A stretch of DNA of 64,000 nucleotides from Timonella senegalensis JC301 (GCF_000312125.1 NZ_HE978644.1:262510-326509); one strand, 5' to 3'. Positions 1 through 9,245 are shown, counted from the stretch's first letter. Notes: a model not told the origin generated them from the sequence alone. Program-made: numbers and translations.

Positions 1-1677
1 GAAACCCCGGATCAGTTGGCCACGATTGATGAGGTCAAGGCAGACATGGAGCGCGAGATGCCCATGGACCGCCTGGTGTGTGGAGACGTGGGCTACGGCA
101 AGACGGAGATCGCCGTTCGTGCGGCGTTCAAGGCAGTCCAGGATGGCAAGCAGGTTGCTGTCCTCGTGCCCACAACCCTGCTGGTTCAGCAGCACTATGA
201 CACGTTCTCTGAGAGGTACGCGGGCTTCCCCGTAACGGTCAAGGCGCTGTCCCGATTCCAAACCGACAAGGAAGCCAAGGCAGTCTTGGACGATCTGTCC
301 AAGGGTAAGGTCGACGTCATTATTGGCACGCACCGTCTGCTCTCGGGCACCGTGCACTTCAAGGACCTTGGGCTCGTCATCATTGACGAGGAGCAGCGGT
401 TCGGCGTGGAGCACAAGGAGACGCTCAAGCAGTTGCGCACCAACGTGGACGTGCTCGCGATGAGCGCGACCCCGATCCCGCGCACGCTCGAGATGGCCGT
501 AACCGGCATCCGCGAGATGTCCACGTTGACCACCCCTCCGGAGGAGCGCCACCCCGTGCTCACATACGTGGGTGCGTATGAGGACAAGCAGATCATCGCC
601 GCGATCAGGCGCGAACTGTTGCGCGAGGGCCAGGTGTTCTACGTGCACAACAAGGTGGATTCGATCAACCGCACAGCTTCCAAGCTCATGGAGCTGGTGC
701 CCGAGGCGCGAGTCCGGGTTGCGCACGGAAAGATGAACGAGCACGAGCTTGAGCAGGTGATCATGGACTTCTGGGAGAAGAAGTTCGACGTGCTCGTGTC
801 CACCACGATCATCGAGACCGGCCTGGATATTTCCAACGCGAACACCCTGATTGTGGAGCGGTCCGACCGCCTCGGCCTGTCCCAGCTCCACCAGTTGCGC
901 GGCCGCGTCGGCCGCGGTCGCGACCGCGCCTACGCGTATTTCCTGTACCCGCCGGAGAAGCCGCTGACTGAGACTGCGCATGACAGATTAGCGACGATTG
1001 CCGCCAATACCGATCTCGGGTCCGGTATGGCTGTGGCTCTGAAGGACCTGGAAATTCGCGGTGCCGGTAACCTCTTGGGCGGTGAGCAGTCGGGCCAAAT
1101 TGCTGGGGTCGGCTTTGACCTCTACGTGCGCATGGTTGGCGAGGCCGTGTCGGCGTTTAAGGGTGAGTACAAGCAGGAGGTCCCGGAGGTCTCGATCGAG
1201 CTTCCCATTGACGCGCACATTCCGCACGAGTACATCGCGCACGAGCGTCTGCGTTTGGAGGCGTACCGCAAGATCGCGGAGGCCACGGACGAGGTTCAGT
1301 TGGAGCATATCCGCGAGGAGCTGCTCGACAGGTATGGCTTGCTGCCGGAGGCGGTGGGCAACCTGTTCATTGTTGCCTCGTTCCGTAACTTTGTGCGTGA
1401 ATCGGGGGTCCATGACGTCACTGTTCAGGGTAAGTACGTGCGCTTTGCTCCGGTGGAACTGGCGGAGTCCGCGACGATGCGCCTGAAGAGGATCTATCCG
1501 GGCTCGATGATTAAACCTGCGGTTCGCACGATTTTGGTGCCGTACCCAACCACCTCGCGCATTGGCGGTAAGCCGCTGCGTGGCGAGGAGATTGTGGAGT
1601 GGGCGCGCCAGTTGATTCGGATTATCGTCCAAGGGGATGTCTCCGCTGCGGCAGCAGTGGCGACCAACCGTAGGTAA
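1..1677 (+). CDS. mfd: Transcription-repair coupling factor Mfd, 3' part (5' end outside window)
   Basis: This is the C-terminal portion of the SF2 translocase that strips stalled RNA polymerase from lesions and recruits UvrA. The reading frame is open from base 1, so the gene starts upstream of the window. Visible parts are Walker [10 protein letters not shown] (window residues about 28-36), the DEEQRFG box (about 129-135), [11 protein letters not shown], and the second helicase lobe with [13 protein letters not shown] and the [14 protein letters not shown] motif. These are followed by the TRCF C-terminal domain that binds UvrA or autoinhibits. The last codons lie inside a perfect tandem duplication, so the final residues ([11 protein letters not shown]) may be a recent replacement of the ancestral C-terminus. 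Family assignment is very secure. Confidence 0.97.
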   Translation, partial: ETPDQLATIDEVKADMEREMPMDRLVCGDVGYGKTEIAVRAAFKAVQDGKQVAVLVPTTLLVQQHYDTFSERYAGFPVTVKALSRFQTDKEAKAVLDDLSKGKVDVIIGTHRLLSGTVHFKDLGLVIIDEEQRFGVEHKETLKQLRTNVDVLAMSATPIPRTLEMAVTGIREMSTLTTPPEERHPVLTYVGAYEDKQIIAAIRRELLREGQVFYVHNKVDSINRTASKLMELVPEARVRVAHGKMNEHELEQVIMDFWEKKFDVLVSTTIIETGLDISNANTLIVERSDRLGLSQLHQLRGRVGRGRDRAYAYFLYPPEKPLTETAHDRLATIAANTDLGSGMAVALKDLEIRGAGNLLGGEQSGQIAGVGFDLYVRMVGEAVSAFKGEYKQEVPEVSIELPIDAHIPHEYIAHERLRLEAYRKIAEATDEVQLEHIREELLDRYGLLPEAVGNLFIVASFRNFVRESGVHDVTVQGKYVRFAPVELAESATMRLKRIYPGSMIKPAVRTILVPYPTTSRIGGKPLRGEEIVEWARQLIRIIVQGDVSAAAAVATNRR

Positions 1678-1833
1678 TAACGATCGAAGTGAGTTGTTGC
1701 CGCAGGGTGGTCAGAACTGCTGACGGAGCAGTCGGTACGGCTGCGGCAGCAGTGGCGACCAACCGTAGGTAATAACGATCGAAGTGAGTTGTTGCCGCAG
1801 GGTGGTCAGAACTGCTGACGGAGCAGTCGGTAC
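1645..1833. repeat. Perfect tandem duplication, 94-bp unit, 95-bp period
   Basis: Copy 1 is 1645-1738 and copy 2 is 1740-1833, and the two are identical by eye. Copy 1 begins inside mfd and carries its last 33 bases, including the stop codon, so copy 2 holds a displaced duplicate of the mfd tail. Each unit contains inverted arms CTGCGGCA/TGCCGCAG (1646-1653 and 1698-1705) and the small hairpin ACTGCT-GACGG-AGCAGT (1716-1732), so each copy could fold as a terminator-like structure. Confidence 0.93.
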
Positions 1834-1901
1834 CGCAGCGGTAGCTGGCACGAGGTAAGGGTGCGGCGGAGCCCGCCCCATTACCCAACCCTCACCTGCC
1901 G

Positions 1902-1961
1902 AACGAGAGTATTCTCTAGCCCACTCTCGACGTCGAGAGTGGGCTAGAGAATACTCTCGTT
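1902..1961. repeat. 60-bp perfect palindrome, family A copy 1
   Basis: Every base pairs with its mirror about the centre ACGT (1930-1933). Reading inward, CGAGAGTATTC is followed by CCCACTCTCGACGTCGAGAGTGGG and then the mirror image. Each half is itself an inverted repeat (CGAGAGT...ACTCTCG). It lies about 225 bp downstream of mfd, between genes. Related copies occur at 9246, 12823 and 49419. Confidence 0.95.
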
Positions 1962-2110
1962 GAAAGCGAGGGCGGAACTCCCTCACAGGCCCGCCCGCGC
2001 CCATCTCGGTGTGCCTTCACCTTCTTCTCCCTGCGAGATAGCGGTTGGGGGAGCGAGATGTTCCGGCGGACCTACAATCTCGGACCCCCAGGTGCAATCT
2101 CGGCGGAGGG

Positions 2111-2138
2111 AAGGTGGGGCTCGGCGGAGCCCGACCTT
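2111..2138 (-). terminator. Hairpin downstream of the DUF1349 gene
   Basis: Arms AAGGTGGGGCTC and GAGCCCGACCTT pair with one mismatch around GGCG. The hairpin sits 10 bases beyond the stop of the minus-strand gene. No clear U-run follows on that strand, so the terminator call is moderate. The rest of the gap from 1834 holds palindrome copy 1 and no convincing gene. Confidence 0.45.
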
Positions 2139-2147
2139 ACCTGTATG

Positions 2148-2765
2148 TCAGGAGCCGTCGCGCTGGTCTGCCAACCTGGTGCGACTGAACTTGATCTCCT
2201 CGAACTCGATGTCGCATCCCTGTCCGGTGGGAGATTGGGCTTCGAAGCCGATCTGTGGGAGTTCACCTTCATAGTTCAGGTCAAAGACTCGTACGAGGTC
2301 CCACTTTTGTCCGTCGAGGGAAGAGTGCATACAGGTCACGTTGTCTACGCGGGAGATGCGCATCCATACGGTATTGCCGTCTACGACTACGCCGTTTGAG
2401 TCGTCTGATACCTCGCGGTTCACTACTGAGACCACGGTGGCTTGACCCGCAGGGTTGTACTCAAAGCAGAACTTGGCCCAATAGCGTTCGTTGAACCACA
2501 CGAGCAGGACCCCGGCGTCGAACTTGGACTTGAACCCCACGGTGATCTTGGCGCTGAGTTGGTAGTCGCCTTCCGGCGCGCTCATGAGCAGGGTGTCGGC
2601 GTTGAGGACGGCCGGGTTCGGGTTGGAGGCGTTCGGGTCCACGAATATGTCGGTCATTGGGGCTGCGGTTACTGCAATGTGCGGACGGTCGGCGCTGATC
2701 GCCCAGTCGACGGCTCCGGTGGCGGTGAACTCGGCGTCGATGCCAGGGATGTGGTGAGTGCTCAT
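2148..2765 (-). CDS. DUF1349 (concanavalin-A-like) domain protein
   Basis: A 205-residue cytosolic protein without signal peptide or membrane segment. The pattern of a beta-sandwich DUF1349/YesU-like protein is visible: SAKITVGFKSKFDAGVLLVW near the middle, FNERYWAKFCFEYNP, then VVVDGNTVWMRISRV and the C-terminal IGFEAQSPTGQGCDIEFEEI. Members of this family are small carbohydrate-binding-like or uncharacterised proteins, and the substrate is unknown. It is transcribed divergently from the gene at 2897 across about 130 bases. The ATG at 2765 is preceded on the minus strand by purine-rich GAAGGAAGCG. No function beyond the fold is claimed. Confidence 0.8.
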   Translation of the reverse strand: MSTHHIPGIDAEFTATGAVDWAISADRPHIAVTAAPMTDIFVDPNASNPNPAVLNADTLLMSAPEGDYQLSAKITVGFKSKFDAGVLLVWFNERYWAKFCFEYNPAGQATVVSVVNREVSDDSNGVVVDGNTVWMRISRVDNVTCMHSSLDGQKWDLVRVFDLNYEGELPQIGFEAQSPTGQGCDIEFEEIKFSRTRLADQRDGS

Positions 2766-2896
2766 GAAGTGTCGCTTCCTTCGTCGGAACGGATTGCCTC
2801 CATAGTGGACTGGTGCTCTGCGGTTTGAAACCGGGCGCGCTGAACTTCATACGAAAGTACGTCGTTTGGGTCGCGGAAAGGTGGTTTTATGGTGGG

Positions 2897-3457
2897 GTGA
2901 CCTCAAACCTTGACCTTGCCAGTGCCCGTGAGTTCGTTCTGCGCCAGAAAGTCCGCATGGTTGCGAACGAGTACACGATTGAGAGTGCGAACGGCACTCT
3001 GCTCGCGTATGCGAAGCAGAAGGTCATGGCGCTCAAGGAGCGGGTCAGGTTCTTCTCTGACTCCACCAAGTCGATTGAGGTTTTTTCTTTCCAGGCCCGC
3101 AACGTCATGGACATGACATCCAAGTGCGATGTATTTGACGGGCACGGTACCCAGATCGGGTTCTTCTCCAAGGACTTTGGCAAGTCAATGCTGCGGTCCA
3201 CGTGGCACCTCGAATGCGCTAGCGGACACTATCAGGGCCAAGAATCTAGCCAAGCCATCGCCCTTATCCGCCGCTTTGCCGACGTGGCGCTTCCGTACGA
3301 CTTTGCATTCAAAGACGCTCAAGGGAACCCTGCCTTCCACATTGAGCGCAAGATGACGCTGAGGGATTCCTACAAGGTCACGATCATGGACCCGAGCATT
3401 GATGGACGTGTAGTTGCCGCATTGGCAGTGGCACTCGACACTCTGCAACAGCGCTGA
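2897..3457 (+). CDS. LURP-one-related / Tubby-C2-like protein
   Basis: This 186-residue protein starts at GTG 2897, preceded by AAAGG; the open frame extends further upstream to 2813 but that segment looks non-coding. It matches the LOR (DUF567, Tubby C-terminal-like) fold: an N-terminal FVLRQKVRMVANEYTIES strand pair, repeated short strands such as YAKQKVMALKERVRFF and VFDGHGTQIGFFSKDFGKS, and a C-terminal hydrophobic helix (VVAALAVALDTLQQ) as in scramblase-like members. Bacterial LOR proteins have no firmly established role. It diverges from the DUF1349 gene. The fold is an inference from sequence pattern. Confidence 0.7.
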   Translation: MTSNLDLASAREFVLRQKVRMVANEYTIESANGTLLAYAKQKVMALKERVRFFSDSTKSIEVFSFQARNVMDMTSKCDVFDGHGTQIGFFSKDFGKSMLRSTWHLECASGHYQGQESSQAIALIRRFADVALPYDFAFKDAQGNPAFHIERKMTLRDSYKVTIMDPSIDGRVVAALAVALDTLQQR

Positions 3458-3961
3458 TCAGCTCAAGCTTTTGGTAGTAGGGCAAGCTTCGCAGGAGCGG
3501 GAGTGCTCGCGAAGCCGAGGAGTCCCGCTCCTCACTGAGTGTGACGTGTCAGATATGAGACGGCTCTGCTCAATAGCGCTTTGCGTATGCAATACTTGAA
3601 CCATCATGCACAACAACACTTTTCCCGTAATCAACACCGTGCCCCGCGTCGCCGGCACCGTGTGTTGTCGTTGTTGTTGATTCCAGCCTTCGCGTAAGGG
3701 TGGACAGACTGCTGCACCCAGGGTGCCTCGCACCCAGTGAAGACCAGCCGCTCTGCGGCCGCTTCTTGAGTGAGCAGAACGCTCCGTAACCCGCGCAGGT
3801 ACGCCACCACAATCGTCGTGAATAAATTCCGGCGATGTGGCGGCAGGATCAGACTTTTCTCCCCAGTTGTGCGGCGCATTCCACTTATTAGCAGGTGTAG
3901 GCAATGCCGCCGATCCGCTATTCCGCATCCACGTAAGCACCTGCAGAACAGGAACACCGCA
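3458..3961. other. 504-bp intergenic leader before the peptide-transport operon
   Basis: No convincing gene lies here. Inverted arms AGGAGCGGGA and TCCCGCTCCT (about 3492-3531), together with GCTTCGC/GCGAAGC, form a plausible terminator for the preceding gene. Further on there is a short GGGTGCCTCGCACCC hairpin and one copy of the dispersed CGACGATTGT motif in reverse orientation (about 3809-3818). No riboswitch consensus was recognised. Confidence 0.5.
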
Positions 3962-5491
3962 ATGAAAACCAGGCTTTCCCTGGCCACGCTGGCACTCGTC
4001 TCGTCGCTGGTGCTCGCAGCGTGCGGAACCGGTGGCGGCACCGGCGCCAACCCAGAAGCTACCTCGACGGGTGGCGGCTCGAACGCCGCAACCACTGAGG
4101 AAATCGTCATCGGTTCGACCAACGAGCCCACCTCGTTTGAGCGCAACATCGGCGGCTCGTCCGGCATCTCGGAGACCACCACCCGCAACGTCTACGAGGG
4201 TCTGACCTCGATTGACGAGTCCGGTCAGGTCATCAACACGCTGGCCAAGGACATCGCGATCTCGGACGACGGGCTCACCTACACGTTCACCCTCCAGGAC
4301 GGCGTGAAGTTCCACGACGGAACCGCTCTGACCTCCAAGGACGTCAAGTGGGCGATCTCACAGGCGATTGCGCCGGAGTCCAAGTCGGCGCGCAAGTCGG
4401 ACCTCGCGGTCATCCAGAAGATCGATACCCCAGACGACGCAACCGTGGTGCTGACCCTCGGACACAAGGCCGCCTCGCTGCCATTCTTCTTGGCCTCGGT
4501 CACCGTGGTGAAGGACGGCGATAAGACCAACACCGCAGAGAATGGCACCGGGCCCTACAAGCTCGCTGAATACAAGCAGGGCGACCACCTCACCCTGGTC
4601 AAGAACGACGACTACTGGGGCGAACCAGCCAAGAACCCAGGCGTAACCTTCCAGTTTTACAACGACGAAACCGCAATGAACAACGCAATGCGTACGGGCG
4701 CGCTCGACATCGTGCTGCAGGAGGAAACCCCTGACCAGCTGATGCAGTTCCAGGACGACCCACAGTTCAAGGTGACCGAGGGCAACTCGATCAAGAAATG
4801 GCTGTGGACGTTCAACAACAAGGTTGCACCGTTCGATGACGTTAAGGTCCGCCAAGGCCTGTACACGGCGATCAACCGCGACGCGATCCTCAATGCAGTA
4901 TGGGGCGACTACGGCACGGTTATCGGCTCGATGCCACCAGTTTCTGAGCCGTGGTACGACGCAAGTTACGCCGAGATCCACGCGTACAACCCAACAAAGG
5001 CCAAGGAACTCCTCGATGAGGCCGGCGTCAAGGACCTATCGTTCGGTATCAAGTACGTAGCCGAACCTACCCAGGAAATCATTGTCCAGCAGCTCAAGTC
5101 CGACCTCGCGGCCGTGGGAGTTACCCTCAACCTGACTCCGATCGACGACTCGGCCTGGTACGAGGGCGTCTACACCAACAAGGACTACGAGACCACGTTG
5201 ATGGACCACAACAACCCACGCGATGTTCTCTGGTACGCCAACCCTGACTTCTACTGGCAGTACGACAACAAGAAGGTCCAGGAACTCAAGGTCAAGTCCG
5301 ACGAGGCAAACTCCACCGAGGAGCAGACCAAGTACATCCACGAGCTCTCCGGCATCATCGCCGAGGAAGCACCATCCGCATGGCTGTTCCAGGCCCCACA
5401 GATCCGGGTCTCGCGCGCGGAAATCAGCGGATTCTCTGCGGACAAGAACGCAGAGCCGTTCTACGTGGCGAACATCGTTCGCTCGAACTGA
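3962..5491 (+). CDS. ABC transporter substrate-binding lipoprotein (SBP_bac_5, peptide/nickel type)
   Basis: A 509-residue extracytoplasmic binding protein. It starts at ATG 3962 after AGGAAC. A lipoprotein signal peptide ends in VLAAC with the lipidated Cys at residue 21, followed by a Gly/Thr-rich linker. The body has family-5 hallmarks: VYEGLTSID, LTYTFTLQDGVKFHDGTALTSKDVKWA, NGTGPYKL and DDYWG. It is the first gene of a five-gene importer. A structured 237-bp spacer separates it from the permease, as is common where the binding protein is made in excess. The substrate (oligopeptide, dipeptide or metal chelate) cannot be read from sequence. Confidence 0.92.
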   Translation: MKTRLSLATLALVSSLVLAACGTGGGTGANPEATSTGGGSNAATTEEIVIGSTNEPTSFERNIGGSSGISETTTRNVYEGLTSIDESGQVINTLAKDIAISDDGLTYTFTLQDGVKFHDGTALTSKDVKWAISQAIAPESKSARKSDLAVIQKIDTPDDATVVLTLGHKAASLPFFLASVTVVKDGDKTNTAENGTGPYKLAEYKQGDHLTLVKNDDYWGEPAKNPGVTFQFYNDETAMNNAMRTGALDIVLQEETPDQLMQFQDDPQFKVTEGNSIKKWLWTFNNKVAPFDDVKVRQGLYTAINRDAILNAVWGDYGTVIGSMPPVSEPWYDASYAEIHAYNPTKAKELLDEAGVKDLSFGIKYVAEPTQEIIVQQLKSDLAAVGVTLNLTPIDDSAWYEGVYTNKDYETTLMDHNNPRDVLWYANPDFYWQYDNKKVQELKVKSDEANSTEEQTKYIHELSGIIAEEAPSAWLFQAPQIRVSRAEISGFSADKNAEPFYVANIVRSN

Positions 5492-5501
5492 TTGGGTAGC
5501 G

Positions 5502-5617
5502 CCTAGCGCTCGCTAGGCCTGTGGCCCGCGCTGTAGTTCAGCCCCTTGCGGGGCCGGACCAGTCCGTGTGGGGGTGGGCCGGTCTCCGTAGGTGGCCGGT
5601 AGTGAACAGCGCGGGCC
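5502..5617 (+). other. Nested stem-loops between binding-protein and permease genes
   Basis: A tight hairpin GCCTAGCG-CT-CGCTAGGC (5502-5519) follows the lipoprotein stop. Then 12-bp arms GGCCCGCGCTGT (5523-5534) and ACAGCGCGGGCC (5606-5617) enclose a loop containing GCCCC-TTGC-GGGGC (5541-5554). No U-run follows. This is best read as an mRNA-processing or 3'-stabilising structure, or a partial terminator, allowing more SBP than permease. That role is an inference. Confidence 0.6.
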
Positions 5618-5728
5618 AAATACTGCCCGCAGTGGAATAGTTTCAGTCACACTGCGTTACAGAACGTGGACGAGCGTCCTGATCACTACGGCGCTCACGT
5701 AACTCAACAAAGGAAAGTACCAAAGCCG

Positions 5729-6700
5729 ATGGGCAGATTCATCGCGGTGCGTGTAGCCTCGCTGATTGTTTCGCTGTTCGTGGCGAGCGTCTTGATCTTC
5801 GCGGTCTTGCGCCTGCTTCCGGGAGGTCCCGCGGGCTCGCTGCTCGGGGTGGGCACGACCGCCGAACAACTCGAGCAACTTCGCGAGGAACTGGGGATGA
5901 ATCAGTCCTTGGTGGCGCAGTATGGGGACTGGATTGGTGGCTTGTTCTCGGGCTCGACCACATCCTTTGTCTCGGGAATGCCGGTGAACGAGTTAATCGC
6001 GTCAAAGCTCCCTGTGACGATTCCGCTGTCGCTCGCTGCGTTTGTGGTGTCTGTGCTGGTCTCGGTTCCGCTCGGTGTCATCGCGGGGGTCTACCGCAAC
6101 TCGGCCATCGGCGTTGGGGTATCGGCACTGTCCCAGCTTGGGCTTGCTGTCCCCGTGTTCTGGGTGGGCGTTGTGCTGGTGTGGGTGTTCTCGTTGCAGG
6201 CAGGAATCTTGCCGTCGGGCGGGTTCCCACGGCAGGGCTGGAACGACTTTGGCGGCGCCGTGTCCGCTCTGGTCCTTCCCGTCATCACGATCGCTATCGC
6301 GATGTCCTCGATCATGGTCAGGTACGTCCGTTCGGCCACGCTCGACGTCCTGGACGCGGATTACATCCGCACGGCCCGCTCGATCGGGTTCTCACGCGGC
6401 GGCGCTCTGGCACGCCATGGGCTGCGCAACGGCGCCGTCCCGGTAGTTGCAATTCTCGGTATCGAACTCGCGACTTCCCTGCTCGGTGCAGTCGTGGTTG
6501 AGAACGTGTTCGCGCTGCCCGGCCTTGGCTCGGAACTGCTCTCTGCCGTCACGTCCCGCGACTTCCCGGTCATCCAGAACCTCGTTCTGTTCCTGACCGC
6601 AGTGGTCCTTGTTATGAACTTCGCAGTGGACCTGATCCAGCGCGCGATTGACCCGCGCCTGCGGCTCGTGTCTGCTTCAGCCGGGGGAGGTGCCCTGTGA
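5729..6700 (+). CDS. ABC transporter permease, DppB/OppB type
   Basis: This 323-residue inner-membrane permease starts at ATG 5729, which has a good AAAGGAAAG ribosome-binding site; an upstream in-frame start at 5666 lacks one. It begins with the typical N-terminal helix (VASLIVSLFVASVLIFAVLRLLPGGPA). Further hydrophobic segments surround the inner-membrane component signature (EAA-like loop YIRTARSIGFSRGGALARHGLRNG), which docks on the ATPase. It is the first of two permeases and overlaps the next gene by four bases. Confidence 0.93.
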   Translation: MGRFIAVRVASLIVSLFVASVLIFAVLRLLPGGPAGSLLGVGTTAEQLEQLREELGMNQSLVAQYGDWIGGLFSGSTTSFVSGMPVNELIASKLPVTIPLSLAAFVVSVLVSVPLGVIAGVYRNSAIGVGVSALSQLGLAVPVFWVGVVLVWVFSLQAGILPSGGFPRQGWNDFGGAVSALVLPVITIAIAMSSIMVRYVRSATLDVLDADYIRTARSIGFSRGGALARHGLRNGAVPVVAILGIELATSLLGAVVVENVFALPGLGSELLSAVTSRDFPVIQNLVLFLTAVVLVMNFAVDLIQRAIDPRLRLVSASAGGGAL

Positions 6701-7635
6701 CCGGCACAAATATGTCAGATATTCCCGCCGCAGGCGGTCAGATTCACGACGATACTGGCAGCTTGGCAGGAGAACTCCAGCCTGTTTCTAGTCCCGTTGG
6801 GAGGAAGGGGTTGTCGGCACGCAGGTGGCCGCCCTCCCTGGTTGCCGGGGTCATCATGGTTGGGGTTACTGTGCTTGTGGGCCTGGTGTCGTTTGTGTGG
6901 ACGCCGTACTCGATCGACTCCACGGGTGATGGTGGGCGTCTCGCAGGGCCGTCGGCCGACTTCTGGATTGGCACCGACAGGCTTGGCCGCGACCTGTTTT
7001 CGCAGCTCATGACGGGTGCGCAGTCCGCAATCATCGTCGCTGTTGCGGCGGTTCTCATCGCCGGTGCGCTCGGCGTAGTGATCGGGATTCTTGCGGCTGG
7101 GACTACCAAGACGGTGGACGTTGCACTGCTTAACCTGATCGACCTGATGATCGCCTTCCCCACGCTTTTGCTTGCCATGCTCGTGGTCACGGTTCGCGGG
7201 GCCTCCCTGAGTTCCGCAGTGCTGGCTATTGGCATCTCCGGCTCTGCGGTGATTGCCCGCGTGACTCGCGTGAACGCATCACGCGTCCTGCGCGAGGACT
7301 ATGTGACAGCGTCGATCGCATCCGGAACGGGCTGGTTCGGAGTGGTGGCTCGTCACGTGCTTCCCAACATCCTGCCGATGCTGTTGGTCCAGCTCATGAT
7401 ACTTGCGGGTTCTGCAATCCTCGCCGAGGCTTCCCTGTCCTACCTGGGGCTGGGTGCTCCACCGCCTGCGCCCTCGTGGGGTCGCATGCTCAAGGAGGCT
7501 CAATCGACGCTGTCGGTTCAGCCGTGGGGTGCCATAGTTCCTGGTATTGCCATTGCGTGGACCGTGCTTGGGCTGAACCTCCTGGGCGATGGCCTGCGCG
7601 AACGCCTTGATCCATCTTTGAGGGGTGACCGATGA
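6697..7635 (+). CDS. ABC transporter permease, DppC/OppC type
   Basis: A 312-residue partner permease. GTG 6697 overlaps the preceding stop, consistent with translational coupling; an ATG 15 bases later is an alternative. It has an N-terminal cytoplasmic extension, a first membrane helix (SLVAGVIMVGVTVLVGLVSFV), the DppC-type FWIGTDRLGRDLFSQLMTGAQ segment, and a coupling loop (YVTASIASGTGWFGVVARHVLPN). It presumably forms the heterodimeric channel with the upstream permease. It overlaps the next gene by four bases. Confidence 0.93.
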   Translation: MTGTNMSDIPAAGGQIHDDTGSLAGELQPVSSPVGRKGLSARRWPPSLVAGVIMVGVTVLVGLVSFVWTPYSIDSTGDGGRLAGPSADFWIGTDRLGRDLFSQLMTGAQSAIIVAVAAVLIAGALGVVIGILAAGTTKTVDVALLNLIDLMIAFPTLLLAMLVVTVRGASLSSAVLAIGISGSAVIARVTRVNASRVLREDYVTASIASGTGWFGVVARHVLPNILPMLLVQLMILAGSAILAEASLSYLGLGAPPPAPSWGRMLKEAQSTLSVQPWGAIVPGIAIAWTVLGLNLLGDGLRERLDPSLRGDR

Positions 7636-8429
7636 GCCTGACAGTTAAGGACCTCACCGTTAAGACGTCCGGCGGCGTGAGGCTTCTGGACTCCGTGTCC
7701 TGGAGCGTGGAGAGCGGCGGACGGCTTGGAATCATCGGCGAGTCTGGCTCCGGAAAGTCCCTCACCGCCCAGGCGATACTCGGGCTGCTCCCGCAGGGTA
7801 TGACCGCAACGGGATCGATCACCCTTGACGGCCAGGAACTCCTCGGTGCCCCCGAGTCAGCACTGCGCAGCGTTCGAGGCAACCGCATCGCGATGATCTT
7901 CCAGGAACCACTCACTGCCCTGGACCCGCTCATGCGCGTGGGTAGGCAGATTGCGGGGCCGCTGAAGCTGCACACCACATTGAACAAGGCGGGGATCGCT
8001 GTGCGCTCGCGAGAGCTCCTGGAGCTCGTCGCACTGCATGACGTGGACAGGGTGCTGCAGTCGTACCCGTGGCAGCTGTCCGGCGGGCAACGCCAGCGCG
8101 TTTCCATCGCGATGGCGCTGGCCTGTGAGCCGGAGGTGCTCATCGCGGACGAACCAACCACCGCGCTCGACGTGACGGTCCAGGCAGAGATCCTTGACCT
8201 ACTCGCTCGTATCATCAAGCAGACGGGCACAACTCTGGTATTTGTGTCCCACGACCTGCCCGTCATCTCCAAGGTGGCGCAATCACTCGTGGTCATGAAG
8301 AAGGGAAAGGTTGTGGAGGAAACGAGTGTGTCCGGCGCACTGTCCGGAGCGCAGCACCCCTACACGCGCCAGCTCCTCGAGGCAGCCCGCAAGGTCACGC
8401 GTCTCCCCGAGGCAGAGGTGGAAAACTGA
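7632..8429 (+). CDS. ABC transporter ATPase, DppD/NikD type
   Basis: A 265-residue nucleotide-binding subunit. Walker A GESGSGKS, Q-loop IFQEPLTALDP, signature LSGGQRQRVSIAMAL, Walker B VLIADEPTTALD and the switch His in VFVSHDLPVI are all present. It is shorter than classic DppD/OppD (about 330 residues) and lacks most of their C-terminal oligopeptide-transporter extension, closer to NikD length. Four-base overlap with the permease and one-base overlap with the next ATPase indicate a tightly coupled operon. Confidence 0.93.
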   Translation: MSLTVKDLTVKTSGGVRLLDSVSWSVESGGRLGIIGESGSGKSLTAQAILGLLPQGMTATGSITLDGQELLGAPESALRSVRGNRIAMIFQEPLTALDPLMRVGRQIAGPLKLHTTLNKAGIAVRSRELLELVALHDVDRVLQSYPWQLSGGQRQRVSIAMALACEPEVLIADEPTTALDVTVQAEILDLLARIIKQTGTTLVFVSHDLPVISKVAQSLVVMKKGKVVEETSVSGALSGAQHPYTRQLLEAARKVTRLPEAEVEN

Positions 8430-9232
8430 TGAACGCTGAGCCAATGATTGACGTCGCGCCGTTGGAGGTTGCCGTGCCGTTGATTGAACTCGACAACGTG
8501 ACACGCACGTTCGGTCGCGGAGCCAAGAAGACTCACGCCCTGCGGGGAGTTTCGCTCAACGTCGAGGCGGGCCGTTCCCTCGGAATCGTGGGGGAGTCCG
8601 GCGCCGGAAAGTCCACCATCCTGAAGCTTCTCATGGGACTCGACCAGCCCACGAGCGGCGAGGTCAGGTTCACGGGCCAGCCGCTGACCGTGCGCAACCG
8701 CAAGCTCATGCGTCAGTTCCGCAGCCAGGTCCAGATCGTGTTCCAGGATCCGCGCTCATCGTTGGACCCGCGCATGTCCGTGGGATCCATCATCGCTGAG
8801 CCACTGCGCTCACTCGGGACTCCGGGGGACCGGAAGGCCCGCGTGGATGAGGTCTTGGGATGGGTGGGACTCGACTCAAGCGCCGCAAGTAAGTACCCCG
8901 CGCAGTTCTCCGGTGGACAACGCCGACGCATCGCAATAGCGCGAGCACTCGCCCCAGCACCCGCAGTTCTGGTTGCTGACGAACCCGTTAGCGCACTCGA
9001 CGTCTCAGTGCGCTCGCAGATCATCGACCTCTTGGACTCCCTCAAGAAGGATCTCGGGCTGACTCTCGTGATGGTTTCCCACGACATGGCGATTGTGGGG
9101 CAACTCTGCGAGGAAACAATCGTGCTCAGGGACGGGCAGATCGAGGAGTCGGGGAACACCCGCCAGGTACTCACTGCGCCCAGGGCCGAGTACACCAAGA
9201 AGCTCCTTGAGGCCGTCCCGACCCTCTCCTGA
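8429..9232 (+). CDS. ABC transporter ATPase, DppF/NikE type
   Basis: The second ATPase, 267 residues. It has Walker A GESGAGKS, Q-loop VFQDPRSSLDPRMSV, signature FSGGQRRRIAIARAL, Walker B VLVADEPVSALDVS and switch VMVSHDMAIV. FSGGQ replaces LSGGQ, which is acceptable in this family. It is the last gene of the importer and stops 13 bases before a long perfect palindrome. It presumably pairs with the preceding ATPase as a heterodimer. Confidence 0.93.
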   Translation: MNAEPMIDVAPLEVAVPLIELDNVTRTFGRGAKKTHALRGVSLNVEAGRSLGIVGESGAGKSTILKLLMGLDQPTSGEVRFTGQPLTVRNRKLMRQFRSQVQIVFQDPRSSLDPRMSVGSIIAEPLRSLGTPGDRKARVDEVLGWVGLDSSAASKYPAQFSGGQRRRIAIARALAPAPAVLVADEPVSALDVSVRSQIIDLLDSLKKDLGLTLVMVSHDMAIVGQLCEETIVLRDGQIEESGNTRQVLTAPRAEYTKKLLEAVPTLS

Positions 9233-9245
9233 ACCCCACCCCTCT

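Noticed and set aside
1902-1961. Family A palindromes as ordinary Rho-independent terminators
   Set aside because: Perfect symmetry extends to 60 bp or more, there is no U-tail, and the elements lie from 13 to over 220 bases past stop codons, so simple termination does not explain the conservation.
3600-3961. Riboswitch in the peptide-transporter leader
   Set aside because: Only short local hairpins were found and none matches a class I know.
3458-4315. Long minus-strand frame opposite the peptide-binding lipoprotein leader
   Set aside because: It overlaps the start of a clear lipoprotein gene on the + strand, has skewed Arg/Gly composition, and shows no family pattern or ribosome-binding site.
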